Below are positions 16,175 through 25,341 of a stretch of DNA of 36,504 nucleotides, piece by piece. The DNA lies in NCBI GenBank assembly GCA_947632045.1, contig CANRNQ010000022.1, forward strand, positions 1 to 36,504, written 5' to 3'. The DNA is from an uncultured Clostridia bacterium (GTDB lineage: Bacteria > Bacillota > Clostridia > Oscillospirales > Acutalibacteraceae). The position numbers and the translations under genes are program-made. Position 1 is the stretch's first letter, and each line of letters opens with the position of its first letter. The notes under the pieces are model-generated. The model ran no database searches and was not told where the DNA came from. It saw nothing but the letters and a program-made list of their open reading frames with translations.

Positions 16175-16999
16175 ATGAAAACAAAGAAAAGCTTTAGGAA
16201 GAAAGCTCTATTATCTTCCGTTGCAATGCTGCTCGTTGCGGCAGTAGCAGTCGGCTCGGCAACCTTCGCGTGGTTTACAAAAAGTGATTCAGCTACGGCT
16301 GATGGCATTTATGTAAAAACCATAAGAGGTAGTTCTATTGAACTTAGTGACAGTAGCAAAACTTGGACATCTCAGTTACATTACAATGCTGGCTCTTCCG
16401 GTGATTCTAATTTCTTAAAGCTGTTACCTGCATCTACAATTGATGGTAGCACTTGGGTTCATGCCCACTCTGCGAGTCAAACTGTTTCTGCCGAAAACCT
16501 TAAAGGTGATATTGAAAAAGTTGCTAATGTTGACTATTACGATAAAGCGCATCCTACAAATACAACTCATTTGTTTAAACAAATGCTTAATGTTCGTAAC
16601 GCTTCATCCGACGATGCCAATGCATATGAAAATGTAAATATTTCGTTAAAAAGTGTAAATGTAATAAAAAGTTATGGAAGAATTGCTTTGGTTCCATGTA
16701 GTGCTGCTGGGGTAAATAATTACGGCGGTAAAACTTTTAAAGATTTCGTCTTCTCTTCGGATGGCGAAGAGACAACAGGATTGGGAGAATCGGGTAAAGA
16801 TAGTGCTCCATATAACCCTAAAAATTTGAGCTCGTCAAATGTTTTATATACTATTCCCAAATTGGGAGGTACAACGAATACATTTTATTTCAATTTGTAT
16901 ATTTGGTTTGAGGGACAAGACAAACAGTGTGTTGATGCTCAAGTAGGTCAAACAATAGATAACTTAGAATTTGATGTAGCACCTGCCGTAACCCCATAA
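16175..16999 (+). CDS. SipW-cognate exported protein (cluster protein 3)
   Basis: 274 residues. The open frame starts at 16073, but ATG 16175 has GGGAGG (16161-16166) and gives a proper signal: KKSFRKK, a hydrophobic stretch, then SATFAWFT at 28-35. The mature start ADGIY is shared with the protein at 22499. The C-terminal signature is LYIWFEGQDKQCVDA. From roughly 16320 to 16900 the DNA is clearly more AT-rich than in the neighbouring genes, while the signal region is not, which suggests that the middle was exchanged or acquired. No enzymatic motif is seen. The likely role is a surface or fibre subunit. Confidence 0.72.
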   Translation: MKTKKSFRKKALLSSVAMLLVAAVAVGSATFAWFTKSDSATADGIYVKTIRGSSIELSDSSKTWTSQLHYNAGSSGDSNFLKLLPASTIDGSTWVHAHSASQTVSAENLKGDIEKVANVDYYDKAHPTNTTHLFKQMLNVRNASSDDANAYENVNISLKSVNVIKSYGRIALVPCSAAGVNNYGGKTFKDFVFSSDGEETTGLGESGKDSAPYNPKNLSSSNVLYTIPKLGGTTNTFYFNLYIWFEGQDKQCVDAQVGQTIDNLEFDVAPAVTP

Positions 17000-17076
17000 C
17001 TAAAAAACACTTTGAAAAAATACATCCTTCCCATCCTTTGGAAGCGAATATTATAGGATGATTGGAGATTCCGTAA

Positions 17077-17835
17077 ATGCAAAAACTCAAAAAGGTAGTA
17101 AACATAATAATAGACGTCTTGATAGTTATAATGCTTATCATTTCGGCAATCGTCGCGGCGATGTCGTTGGCGTCACAAAACGACGGAATCTCCAATCTCT
17201 TCGGTTATGCACCCCTCAGCGTTCAGTCGGACTCAATGGTACCGACCTTTGAGCAGGGCGACCTCTTAATCTCAAAGGTTGTGTATTTTGATACACCTAT
17301 TGAAAAGGGTGACGTTATCACCTTTACGGAAAATATAGGCGGTGTTGAGAGCCTCAACACCCATAGGGTGATAGACATTGACGACAACGACGGCTTTAAA
17401 ATGTACACAACCCGCGGCGACAACGCCCCCGAGGACAGCGTTGAAATCGTATCTCAGCTTGATGTGCTCGCCGTCTATACCGGCACGAACCTAAAGGGCT
17501 TTGGAAACGTATATGACTTTTTGACAAGTCAGCTCGGCTTCTTCCTCGTAATTTTGCTCCCGCTTATCCTCTTCTTTATCTATGAGGTGTTCAGAGTTGT
17601 AAGGAACCTCATCGAATACAATAAGGAAAAGGCGATAAGCGAGGCTCTCGAAACCTCCGGAGCAAAGGACAGCGGACTTTCCGAGGAGGAGCTTAAAATA
17701 GCTGTCGAAAAATATCTTGCTCAGCAAAACCGCGAAAAAGAAATCTCCGGCAACCCTGAGCAAGCCGATATGCCGCCGTCAGCCGACCTCGAGCTGGTTG
17801 ACCCCGGCACAAATTCTGATGACACAGAGGAATAA
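17077..17835 (+). CDS. sipW: Signal peptidase I, SipW/ER type
   Basis: 252 residues. A TM helix (about 8-32) precedes the catalytic Ser53 in QSDSMVPTF. The general base is His96 (NTHRV) instead of the usual Lys, which is the mark of the ER/archaeal/SipW branch (S26B). Box E is present as RGDNAPEDSV. A second TM (about 157-180) is followed by an acidic, helical cytosolic tail of about 70 residues, longer than in Bacillus SipW. In Bacillus subtilis SipW processes TasA and TapA; here it most likely processes the T-F/Y/L-A/S-W-F/V proteins encoded around it. It is the first of two such enzymes in the cluster. Confidence 0.9.
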   Translation: MQKLKKVVNIIIDVLIVIMLIISAIVAAMSLASQNDGISNLFGYAPLSVQSDSMVPTFEQGDLLISKVVYFDTPIEKGDVITFTENIGGVESLNTHRVIDIDDNDGFKMYTTRGDNAPEDSVEIVSQLDVLAVYTGTNLKGFGNVYDFLTSQLGFFLVILLPLILFFIYEVFRVVRNLIEYNKEKAISEALETSGAKDSGLSEEELKIAVEKYLAQQNREKEISGNPEQADMPPSADLELVDPGTNSDDTEE

Positions 17836-17867
17836 CATAATTTCTCAGGCAATAAGCTGCAAACCTT

Positions 17868-18414
17868 TCCCCGCAGGGGATTCAAAGGGGGCGCAGCCCC
17901 TTTACCAAAACCGCACCTTACGCGGCAACAGTCTTGCAAAAACTTAAAGGGAGCACACCCCCTTACCAAAAGCATACTTTATGCGGCAATGGGGTTGCAA
18001 GAGGCGAAGCCCCTTGCAGATATATCCCATTTAAGCAGCAAGCCCCGCGCCGTAGGCGCGTAGGCTTGCGGTCCAAAGCAAATAAACTAAATTGCAATAA
18101 ACTGCAATGGGGTTGCAAGGGGCGAAAGCCCCTGCGGAATGAGCTTGCAAAAGCTCTAAAGGGCGCACAGCCCCTTTACCCAAACCGCACCTTACGCGGC
18201 AATGAGCTTGCAAAAACTTAAAGGGAGCACAACCCCTTACCAAAAGCATACTTTATGCGGCAATGGGGTTGCAAGGGGCGAAGCCCCTTGCAGATATATC
18301 CTATTTAAGCAGCAAGCCCCGCGCCGTAGGCGCGTAGGCTTGCGGTCCAAGGCAAATAAACTAAATTGCAATAAACTGCAATGGGGTTGCAAGGGGCGAA
18401 AGCCCCCGCAAAAA
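17868..18414 (+). repeat. 274-bp tandem duplication of a hairpin-rich intergenic repeat
   Basis: Two nearly identical units lie head to tail: marker words such as CCGCACCTTACGCGGCAA (17911 and 18185), AGCATACTTTATGCGG (17971 and 18245) and TTAAGCAGCAAGCCCCGCG (18031 and 18305) recur at exactly 274 bp. Each unit contains short GC hairpins, for example TTGCAAGGGGCGAAGCCCC with its complement and GCCGTAGGCGCGTAGGC. Open frames across it duplicate with the repeat and have no ribosome binding sites, so it is non-coding. The region 17836-18543 between the signal peptidase and the AAA+ gene is filled mostly by this repeat. Confidence 0.85.
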
Positions 18415-18543
18415 AAGGCTTGAAAAATTTTGCCTAAGAAAATTTATAACCCGAGATCTTTGCTGTAGGTCAGCAATACAGTAAAGATCCCAATCCTCTG
18501 AATTCGGAAAAATCTTTTTAAGAACATTAAAAGGAGAGTTATC

Positions 18544-20073
18544 GTGGATACTATTTTTGGATTTTTATTTGAATTTTTAGGCCAGTTCTTCTGGTCCCTG
18601 TGGTCCATAATACTTGGAATCTTCAATGGTATCGGGGGAATGTTTGACTTCCCCGCTTACTTAAAAATCATCAACAACTACACCACAGAGCTTGGCGGAC
18701 TTGCCTGGGTAGTAGCAATAATCGCGATCCTCGCGTTGATAGCGGTATTATTCCTTATCGTTTTCCTTATTGTAATGTCCTTAAAAAAGCTTTTCCGCTT
18801 TCGCAAAAAGGTTAAAGATACCAACGATCTTGTCGATGAGGTCAACGCGCTCAATAAAGAGGTTATGCGACTGAACCTCGAAAAGGATAAGATACTCTCG
18901 ATGAAGGTTTCTCAAATCGGACTCAACCCGAACGAAATTTCCGAGCTTACCGGCGAGGAGATGGAGGCGCTCACAGACGGCGAGGTCGAGGGCGAGCCGA
19001 GATTCTACAAGCTCAACGAGATCGACGACCTCTGGAAAGACTATGTTCCGCCAATTTACGACAATACTATTACCTTGCCCGATTTCTGCGAGAGATTCAG
19101 AAACTTTGCCTGCTCAAGGCTCGGCCTTTACTACGATATAAAGATAATAAGACTCTTTATCGCGGCGTTCGCCTCGACAAGACTCATTATATTACAGGGT
19201 ATATCCGGTACAGGTAAAACTTCTCTGCCTTACGCATTCGGCAAGTTCATAAGCAACGACGCGGTTATCGCCTCGGTTCAGCCGTCATGGCGCGACCGCT
19301 CCGAGCTGTTCGGCTACTTCAATGAATTTACAAAGCGCTATAACGAAACCGAGCTGCTCAGAGCTATGTACGAGGCCTCCTATAACGAGAACGTCTACGC
19401 GGTTATCCTCGATGAAATGAACATCGCCCGCGTTGAGTACTACTTCGCGGAGATGCTGTCAATACTCGAAATGCCATCAAGGGACGAATGGGTAGTCGAT
19501 ATAGTTCCAAACTCGTGGTCGTCAGACCCAGAGCACCTCGACAACGGCAAGCTGACTATCCCGCCGAATATGTGGTACATCGGCACGGCGAATAACGACG
19601 ATTCCACCTTCGCAATAACCGATAAGGTTTACGACCGTGCAATGCCGATAGACATTAATACAAAGGGAGTCGAATTTGACGCTCCCGATACAGAGCCGGT
19701 TTACATAAACTACAAGCACTTTGAAAAGCTGCTTGATGAAGCAAAGGCTAATAATCAGGTTTCAAACGATTTGATTAAAAAGGTAAACCTCCTCGACGAT
19801 TACGTTATCAAACACTTCCGCATAGCCTTCGGTAACCGTATCGTTAAGCAAATGCGCGACTACGTTCCGGCATATGTCGGCTGCGGCGGAACCGAGGTAG
19901 ACGGCCTCGACTACGTTCTGGCGAGAAAGGTGTTCCGCAAGTTCGAGTCGCTGAACCTCTCTTACATCAGAGATGAAATCGACGGACTCTGCGCCTACCT
20001 TGACGAGCTGTTCGGCGAGGAGAATATGAACGAGTGTAAGGATTATCTCCGTATGCTGAAGAAGCTCGTATAA
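18544..20073 (+). CDS. Membrane-tethered McrB-like AAA+ NTPase
   Basis: 509 residues, GTG start with AAAGGAGAG upstream. Two hydrophobic segments (about 3-32 and 52-80) anchor it, a short coiled segment (about 92-120) follows, then an AAA_5/McrB-type NTPase. Walker A is GISGTGKTS (219-227) and Walker B is VILDEMN (287-293). RVEYYFAEMLSILE after it is typical of McrB relatives. The sensor-1 region is WYIGTANNDDS (344-354), and DRAMPID (364-370) supplies the arginine. McrB works with McrC; here the next gene carries a DUF2357-like domain typical of McrC-type partners. It has no DNA-recognition domain, having the membrane anchor instead. A MoxR-type chaperone role in assembling surface proteins is the main alternative to defence. 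Confidence 0.82.
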   Translation: MDTIFGFLFEFLGQFFWSLWSIILGIFNGIGGMFDFPAYLKIINNYTTELGGLAWVVAIIAILALIAVLFLIVFLIVMSLKKLFRFRKKVKDTNDLVDEVNALNKEVMRLNLEKDKILSMKVSQIGLNPNEISELTGEEMEALTDGEVEGEPRFYKLNEIDDLWKDYVPPIYDNTITLPDFCERFRNFACSRLGLYYDIKIIRLFIAAFASTRLIILQGISGTGKTSLPYAFGKFISNDAVIASVQPSWRDRSELFGYFNEFTKRYNETELLRAMYEASYNENVYAVILDEMNIARVEYYFAEMLSILEMPSRDEWVVDIVPNSWSSDPEHLDNGKLTIPPNMWYIGTANNDDSTFAITDKVYDRAMPIDINTKGVEFDAPDTEPVYINYKHFEKLLDEAKANNQVSNDLIKKVNLLDDYVIKHFRIAFGNRIVKQMRDYVPAYVGCGGTEVDGLDYVLARKVFRKFESLNLSYIRDEIDGLCAYLDELFGEENMNECKDYLRMLKKLV

Positions 20074-20119
20074 TCAGTTTTGCGTTTGCGCGTCCAAAGC
20101 GCCGGCGAGGTTCAAGCTC

Positions 20120-20253
20120 GGGCGGCGACCGAAAATTTTCGCCTGCGGCGAAAATTTTCACAAACGCGGCGCAGATAAGATCCTACACGGCGGCAAGCTC
20201 GGCTGTGGCCGCGTTTGCGTAAGCTGCCTGCGGCAGCTTACCGGTCGCCGCCC
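20120..20253 (+). repeat. Three-hairpin structured element, copy 2
   Basis: The outer stem GGGCGGCGACCG (20120-20131) pairs with CGGTCGCCGCCC (20242-20253). Inside are GAAAATTTTCGCC/GGCGAAAATTTTC (20131-20159), CAAACGCGGC/GCCGCGTTTG (20161-20170 with 20208-20217, long loop) and TAAGCTGCC/GGCAGCTTA (20220-20240). The layout equals copies 1 and 3. It separates the AAA+ gene from its coiled-coil partner within the cluster. Confidence 0.8.
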
Positions 20254-20309
20254 TCCGGCTCGCTCGGAGCAGCTGCAAAATTTATAGAATTGAAAGGTGA
20301 GTAAAATTT

Positions 20310-22463
20310 ATGAATGATTTCGGCAAGTATTATCGAGCATACAAATATATGCAGGAAATCTTGACTCAGGATTTTACTCACCAATATTTAGAGCGCTGTA
20401 TGCACGACTCCGACAACGGAGAGGACGTGCTCAACGGCAGGACCAATGAAAAGGTCATTGATATGGACTGGGTGCTCGCGTTTGAGGACGCGTTACCCTA
20501 CATTCAAAATGCCATTGACGAACAGCGCCGTTTTATTCAGCAGGTGGAAAATGTTGTAAGAATAGAAAAGGCAAAGAGGATAACAACAGATTCCGTCAAG
20601 CACCTTGCACAGCACACAAACTATATAGCAAAGGTAGAAGGCGACAAGGTAACGCCGAATAAAATCCTTAACGTAGAGCGCGAGGAGAACTTCGCAATCT
20701 ATGAAAACAGATTTTTATATACGCTCATCAATAACGCCCTGCGTTTTGTCGACGATAAGTATTCAAATCTGAAAAACGCGCCCACCGATTCATATAACGA
20801 GATAAAAATGAAAAGACGGCTCGTGCTGAATCAGCAGGTGGTCGATTTCGATATTAACTACGTCAACGAAAGCCACGAGACCTACGCCGAGGACCTCGAC
20901 GTTATAGACCTCTCAACGCTTTCCGATTTTGACCGTATAAGAAGAATAAGAATGACCCTCAACGACTTCCTCTCAACGCCGCTTATGAAAGCGCTTGTCA
21001 AGGAGCCGCTCGTTCACCCGCCGCTTCAGCAGACTAACCTGTCGAAGAAAAACCCGAACTTCAAAAAGGCGGTCGAGCTGTGGAACTTCCTTGAAAGCTA
21101 CAAAAAGGCGGGCTTTGAAATAGTCGGCGACGAGTACTCCGGAAAAATGCCTGAGAACGTGCAGGACGATCTGTATCTTGCAATGGGCTTTGAACATTTT
21201 ATGCTTTCTATAAGCACAAACACAGCCCTGAGAAAGATGCTGGAGGAGAAGTATCAGGAGGAAAACAAGCGCATCGAGGAGGAAAACAAGCGCCCCGAGG
21301 ACGAACTAAGACGAGTGCTTGAAGCGCAGCTTACAGCCAGACATCAGGAGGAGATGAACGGCTACCTCAACCAGATACGCGACCGCGAGAAGAAGATAAT
21401 CGAGCTGAACGCCGAAATAAAGAACCTAAAGCTCATAATAGACCAAAGAGATCAGCAGATCCACGTGTTAAAGGGCCAGGTGTCCGCGCTGAGAGATCAG
21501 GTGGACAGATACGAGGAGGAGCTGAAAAAGACAAAGCTCAAGCTGCTTGAAGCGGAGAATAAAATCAAGGAGCAGGAGGCAATAATCGAGCAGCAGAAGG
21601 CGGAGATAGAGCGTCTTAACGCCGAAATCGAAGCCAAGAACGCGCTCATAGCAACGCTCGAGGCGAAGAACGCCGAGCTTGAAGCGCGCTTATCCGCTCT
21701 CACCGAGGAAAACACAGCTCTCAAGGCGCGAGTAGCGGAATGCGAGGCGCAGATAGAGAGCCTGACAAAGCAGGTCGCGGAGCTTACGCAAAAGGTAAAG
21801 GAGTGCGAGGCGAAGATAGCCGCGCTCGAGGCAAAGGTGACGGAGCAGGAGGGAGTAATCTCAACTCAGGCGGCGTCTATCGCAAGCCTTGAAACTAAAA
21901 ACTCCGAGCTGCAAACATCGCTTGCAAACGAGATCGCACAGCATAAGCATGACGTAGAGTCGCAGAGGGCTGACTACGAGGGCAGGCTCTCGACCCAGAA
22001 AAACGAGTATGAAACAAAGCTCTCCGACGCGCAAAGCTCGTATAATAATACGATAACATCGCTGAAGGAGCAGAGCGCAAGGGAGCTTGAATCCGCACGG
22101 CAGGACTGCGAGGCAAAGCTGCTCGACTCACAGGTAGCGTTCGATAAAGAGCGGACGCAGATAGAGAGGGCGAACACTAAGCAGCTTGATACGCAGAAAA
22201 AGCTCTACGAGGATAAAATAGCCGCTGTAATGAAAGAGAAGGATAAGGCGTACGAGGTCGAGGAGAGAAAGTTCAAGTCGAAGTTAGCGAAGCTTGAAAA
22301 ACAGATGAACAGCGATTATAATAATAAGATAAAGGAAATCAGAGCGCAGGCGGCGCGAGAGGTTTCGGCGGCCAAGAAGAAGGCTAAGGCTGAGATAAAG
22401 CTCGTGAAGCAAAAGGCGAGGAAGAAGCAGTTTACCGAGGAAGAGCTAAACAATATCGAGTGA
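20310..22463 (+). CDS. DUF2357-like protein with long coiled coil, partner of the AAA+ NTPase
   Basis: 717 residues. The N-terminal about 305 residues resemble DUF2357/McrC-type proteins: NVEREENFAIYENRFLYTLI (121-140) matches the family's E-x-x-ENRF core, and LQQTNLSKKNPNFKKAVELW follows later. From about 310 to 715 the protein is almost pure coiled coil, rich in Glu, Lys, Ala and Gln, with segments such as IEELNAEIEAKNALIATLEA-like heptads. It ends in a basic KKKAKAEIKLVKQKARKKQ tail. No PD-(D/E)XK nuclease motif or other catalytic site could be seen. No signal peptide is present, so it should be cytosolic and work with the membrane-bound AAA+ protein. A structural, tethering or sensing role is possible. 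ATG has GAAAGG upstream. Confidence 0.72.
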   Translation: MNDFGKYYRAYKYMQEILTQDFTHQYLERCMHDSDNGEDVLNGRTNEKVIDMDWVLAFEDALPYIQNAIDEQRRFIQQVENVVRIEKAKRITTDSVKHLAQHTNYIAKVEGDKVTPNKILNVEREENFAIYENRFLYTLINNALRFVDDKYSNLKNAPTDSYNEIKMKRRLVLNQQVVDFDINYVNESHETYAEDLDVIDLSTLSDFDRIRRIRMTLNDFLSTPLMKALVKEPLVHPPLQQTNLSKKNPNFKKAVELWNFLESYKKAGFEIVGDEYSGKMPENVQDDLYLAMGFEHFMLSISTNTALRKMLEEKYQEENKRIEEENKRPEDELRRVLEAQLTARHQEEMNGYLNQIRDREKKIIELNAEIKNLKLIIDQRDQQIHVLKGQVSALRDQVDRYEEELKKTKLKLLEAENKIKEQEAIIEQQKAEIERLNAEIEAKNALIATLEAKNAELEARLSALTEENTALKARVAECEAQIESLTKQVAELTQKVKECEAKIAALEAKVTEQEGVISTQAASIASLETKNSELQTSLANEIAQHKHDVESQRADYEGRLSTQKNEYETKLSDAQSSYNNTITSLKEQSARELESARQDCEAKLLDSQVAFDKERTQIERANTKQLDTQKKLYEDKIAAVMKEKDKAYEVEERKFKSKLAKLEKQMNSDYNNKIKEIRAQAAREVSAAKKKAKAEIKLVKQKARKKQFTEEELNNIE

Positions 22464-22498
22464 TAAACAAGAAATAAATTACGGGAGGGGTATTAAGG

Positions 22499-23443
22499 GT
22501 GAAAAAAATAAAATTCGCGCTTTTCAAAAACTTAATACTGTCCTCCGTGCTGCTGGTCACGATAATACTTTTGACGTTCTCGTGGTTCACGCAGAACTCG
22601 GAAGCAAGCGCCGACGGCATATACATTCAGTGCACCACCCCGCCCGGGGTTGAGATAGCCGTAGTAGAGCCGGGAACTACACCTAAAGATGATGATTACA
22701 AAACCGGTACTTTTACGCTTAATGCTGAGGAGATTGAATTTTTAAAATCGTATAAACTGGCAGATATAACAAGTAACGGCGTTGATTTCTATAAACCTAC
22801 ACTCACTCAAGGCGGAAATTCTGCTTCACCGGAAATCGGGTCAGACGCGCCATGGGAAATTGCTACTCCGAATTTGCATTACATAAGTTTTGATCTCTAT
22901 TGCCGTTCAAAATCAGCGGTTGATGTTTTCTTTACTAAAAACTGCAAGTTTGATACAAAAGCCCAATATGACAGTTTAGGCGGTTCGGTTGACACTTGCT
23001 CACACGATGCCGTTGTCGGCGCGGCAAGGTTCTCGGTATTTGATACCGAGAAGAATTTAAAATTCCTTTGGATACCGCGTCCGGATATTTATCTTGAGTG
23101 CGATATCGATAAAGTACCGACTAAAGTTTTGACTAATCAAAATGACGTTACCGGTCCATCATACAAACACAACTATTATACCGTTGAGAGTGATAACTCA
23201 AAAATATACCATGAAAATGATATTGACAAAACAAAGCTTGTGACCTCGACAAGTGTCGGCACGAACGATTACGTTATGGGTGATGATCAAGAGATTTTGC
23301 AACTCAACAAAAAGCAAGCGGATGATTCAGAATATTATGCCGGCCATGTGACCTGTAATATGTGGATAGAGGGAGAGGACAGCGAGGCTCGTCGCGCTCT
23401 CATGGACGGAAACTTTAGTATCAATCTTGAGCTTACAATTTGA
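22499..23443 (+). CDS. SipW-cognate exported protein (cluster protein 4)
   Basis: 314 residues, GTG start with GGGAGGGG 8 nt upstream. A short basic N-terminus and hydrophobic segment end in LTFSWFT (25-31), and the mature region begins with ASADGIYIQC, like the protein at 16175. The C-terminal signature is NMWIEGEDSEARRALMDGNF. The DNA of the first 180 nt and the last 110 nt is GC-rich like the neighbours, while the middle (about 22690-23330) is AT-rich, a mosaic. No enzymatic motif is visible. The likely role is a surface or fibre subunit. Confidence 0.72.
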   Translation: MKKIKFALFKNLILSSVLLVTIILLTFSWFTQNSEASADGIYIQCTTPPGVEIAVVEPGTTPKDDDYKTGTFTLNAEEIEFLKSYKLADITSNGVDFYKPTLTQGGNSASPEIGSDAPWEIATPNLHYISFDLYCRSKSAVDVFFTKNCKFDTKAQYDSLGGSVDTCSHDAVVGAARFSVFDTEKNLKFLWIPRPDIYLECDIDKVPTKVLTNQNDVTGPSYKHNYYTVESDNSKIYHENDIDKTKLVTSTSVGTNDYVMGDDQEILQLNKKQADDSEYYAGHVTCNMWIEGEDSEARRALMDGNFSINLELTI

Positions 23444-23476
23444 TTTATATTTTACACTGAGAAAGGAGAGCTAAAT

Positions 23477-25318
23477 ATGCGCAAAAGACGCTATAAAAAA
23501 ACTGACAAAAAAATATTCAGCGCACTGTCAACCAAGCGCAAAATCGTTTGCGTGGGTTTTGCTCTCGTTCTTATAGTCGTTCTGCTTGTCAGCGCTACAT
23601 TATCTTGGTTCACGGTAAGCGATAAAGCTTTGATTGACACCAATTTTTTTAACATAAAAGCGGGCAGCGATCTTCACGTTACCGACGATGATCAAATAAC
23701 AAACACGATCACTCTTGACAAGATAACTCTCGACGAAGCCTCAAGCGTTGACGGCAGAAATATGTTTTTCCCCACAAAGGGAACCTTCTCAAGCAACACT
23801 GCGGAAATGGTTTTCCGCGAGGGTAACGCGGGAGATAAGGGCGGCAACAAAAGCGATGACAACGCAAACGCAAAATACTGGGCGAAGAAATTTACACTTT
23901 CAGGCGGTTCCGCCGAAACTAATATTTATGTTAAAAGCTATAATGTTACGGTGGGGGATACTGTTTTTAATGGAGCAACAAAAATCAATTACGATGCTAA
24001 AGGTTTTCCTTCGAGTCAGGAAAAGCCCAAAAAGTGTCCTATTCGAATAGCCTTTATAACTGATAGTTCAGAGCAGCCAATTGTTGTTGATCCGACGGCA
24101 CTCGTTCATGATTATGTAAATCACTATAATGCCGTAGCTTCGATTGATCGTACTACCGGCAAAGTGAAAACAACAGACGCGCTTTTTAAAAAAGATGCCG
24201 TTAATTCTTTTTCTGATTATTATTATGGTCAAACTCCAATCTTTCAGTTGACCGGTAACACATCTCTTGATGTAACTATGGTTGTATGGCTTGAGGGCAC
24301 TGACTATGTTACGTATAATCCTGAAAAACCTAATGAACCTATTACTGTTGTTAATAATTGTCAAGATTATGTCGGACAAGAAGTGTCGGTTGACGTCGAG
24401 TTTGAAAGCAACTGGGAAAATATGGAGAAAATCGAATTTTTTGATGATACAATAGGAGATACAGACACTAACGTAAAACAATGGGTTTATAATCCTGACG
24501 ATCCGGCGCTTATTTTGATGAGCTATAAAGAAAATAATACATATAAGTATACTGTTATGCATGAGGATAAAGCAATAAAAGCTTATGATGGGAAAGATGG
24601 ACATATAGTTTCTTGGTATGCTTATTTGCCGGACTCTTCTATTACAGATATAGCTTTTTACAGATATGATATAGGTGACGCGACAATTTTTAATGCATGG
24701 TATACGATGAAAGGCGTAAACGAACAGGTTAAAAATACGACAGCACAAGGGTGGATAGAAAATCATAAGCTGGAAGAAGATAGATATGATGAGACGAGTC
24801 ATGCAAGATACAGAAAATACACAGCAACACGCGGTAATGGTTACGGCTCAACAGATGTAGACTCAGAGCGTCTTGCTCCCTGCATAGGTTATTGGTCTGA
24901 TCCTACATATGGCCAAACTGAACCGCCGACAGAACTCGAAACAGAGCCTCCCACAACCGACCCAGTTAATCCAGGTGACGATTTGAAAGATTTTAATCTT
25001 TCTGGAAACTGCGCTGTTGAGATAGGCATAGATGTTCAAGATTTGAATCTTCGAGAAAAATTCAAAAATGAAGAATATACATTATATGCTGTACTTTATT
25101 ATAACGGTACGAGTTACAAGTTGAAGTTGCCGTGGAATAATGATAGTAAGTGTTATGCTAAAGCTGATATGCCGAATGGAACACAAATACTATCTTTAAG
25201 ACGTTATTCTGCATCAGGCGATTATATAACGATAGCTTTAAATAATCAGCAAGTATTTACTGGATCATATTATTACAATAAAAATTTGAATAAAGAAGGC
25301 ACAGCTATTACTGGTTAA
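23477..25318 (+). CDS. Large SipW-cognate exported protein (cluster protein 5)
   Basis: 613 residues. A basic N-terminus (1-22), hydrophobic segment and SATLSWFT (39-46) form the signal. A beta-rich region to about 310 contains the shared signature in variant form (MVVWLEGTDYVTYN). A second region (about 315-470) follows, then a Thr/Pro/Glu linker (TEPPTELETEPPTTDPVNPG, about 477-496) and a final domain of about 110 residues of unknown family with many aromatic residues. The linker and terminal domain resemble the way carbohydrate-binding modules are attached, but I could not name this one. From about 23930 on, the DNA is much more AT-rich than the first 400 nt. ATG has AAAGGAGAG upstream. 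Confidence 0.7.
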   Translation: MRKRRYKKTDKKIFSALSTKRKIVCVGFALVLIVVLLVSATLSWFTVSDKALIDTNFFNIKAGSDLHVTDDDQITNTITLDKITLDEASSVDGRNMFFPTKGTFSSNTAEMVFREGNAGDKGGNKSDDNANAKYWAKKFTLSGGSAETNIYVKSYNVTVGDTVFNGATKINYDAKGFPSSQEKPKKCPIRIAFITDSSEQPIVVDPTALVHDYVNHYNAVASIDRTTGKVKTTDALFKKDAVNSFSDYYYGQTPIFQLTGNTSLDVTMVVWLEGTDYVTYNPEKPNEPITVVNNCQDYVGQEVSVDVEFESNWENMEKIEFFDDTIGDTDTNVKQWVYNPDDPALILMSYKENNTYKYTVMHEDKAIKAYDGKDGHIVSWYAYLPDSSITDIAFYRYDIGDATIFNAWYTMKGVNEQVKNTTAQGWIENHKLEEDRYDETSHARYRKYTATRGNGYGSTDVDSERLAPCIGYWSDPTYGQTEPPTELETEPPTTDPVNPGDDLKDFNLSGNCAVEIGIDVQDLNLREKFKNEEYTLYAVLYYNGTSYKLKLPWNNDSKCYAKADMPNGTQILSLRRYSASGDYITIALNNQQVFTGSYYYNKNLNKEGTAITG

Positions 25319-25341
25319 ATCCCCCCCAAGGAGGTGTCACA

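Noticed and set aside
17934-18423. Two nearly identical open frames of 95 and 73 codons
   Set aside because: They are copies of each other because the 274-bp unit is duplicated, lack ribosome binding sites and run through GC hairpins.
18544-22463. A standard McrBC restriction system
   Set aside because: No DNA-recognition domain and no visible PD-(D/E)XK nuclease; the NTPase has membrane segments, and the context is a surface-protein operon.
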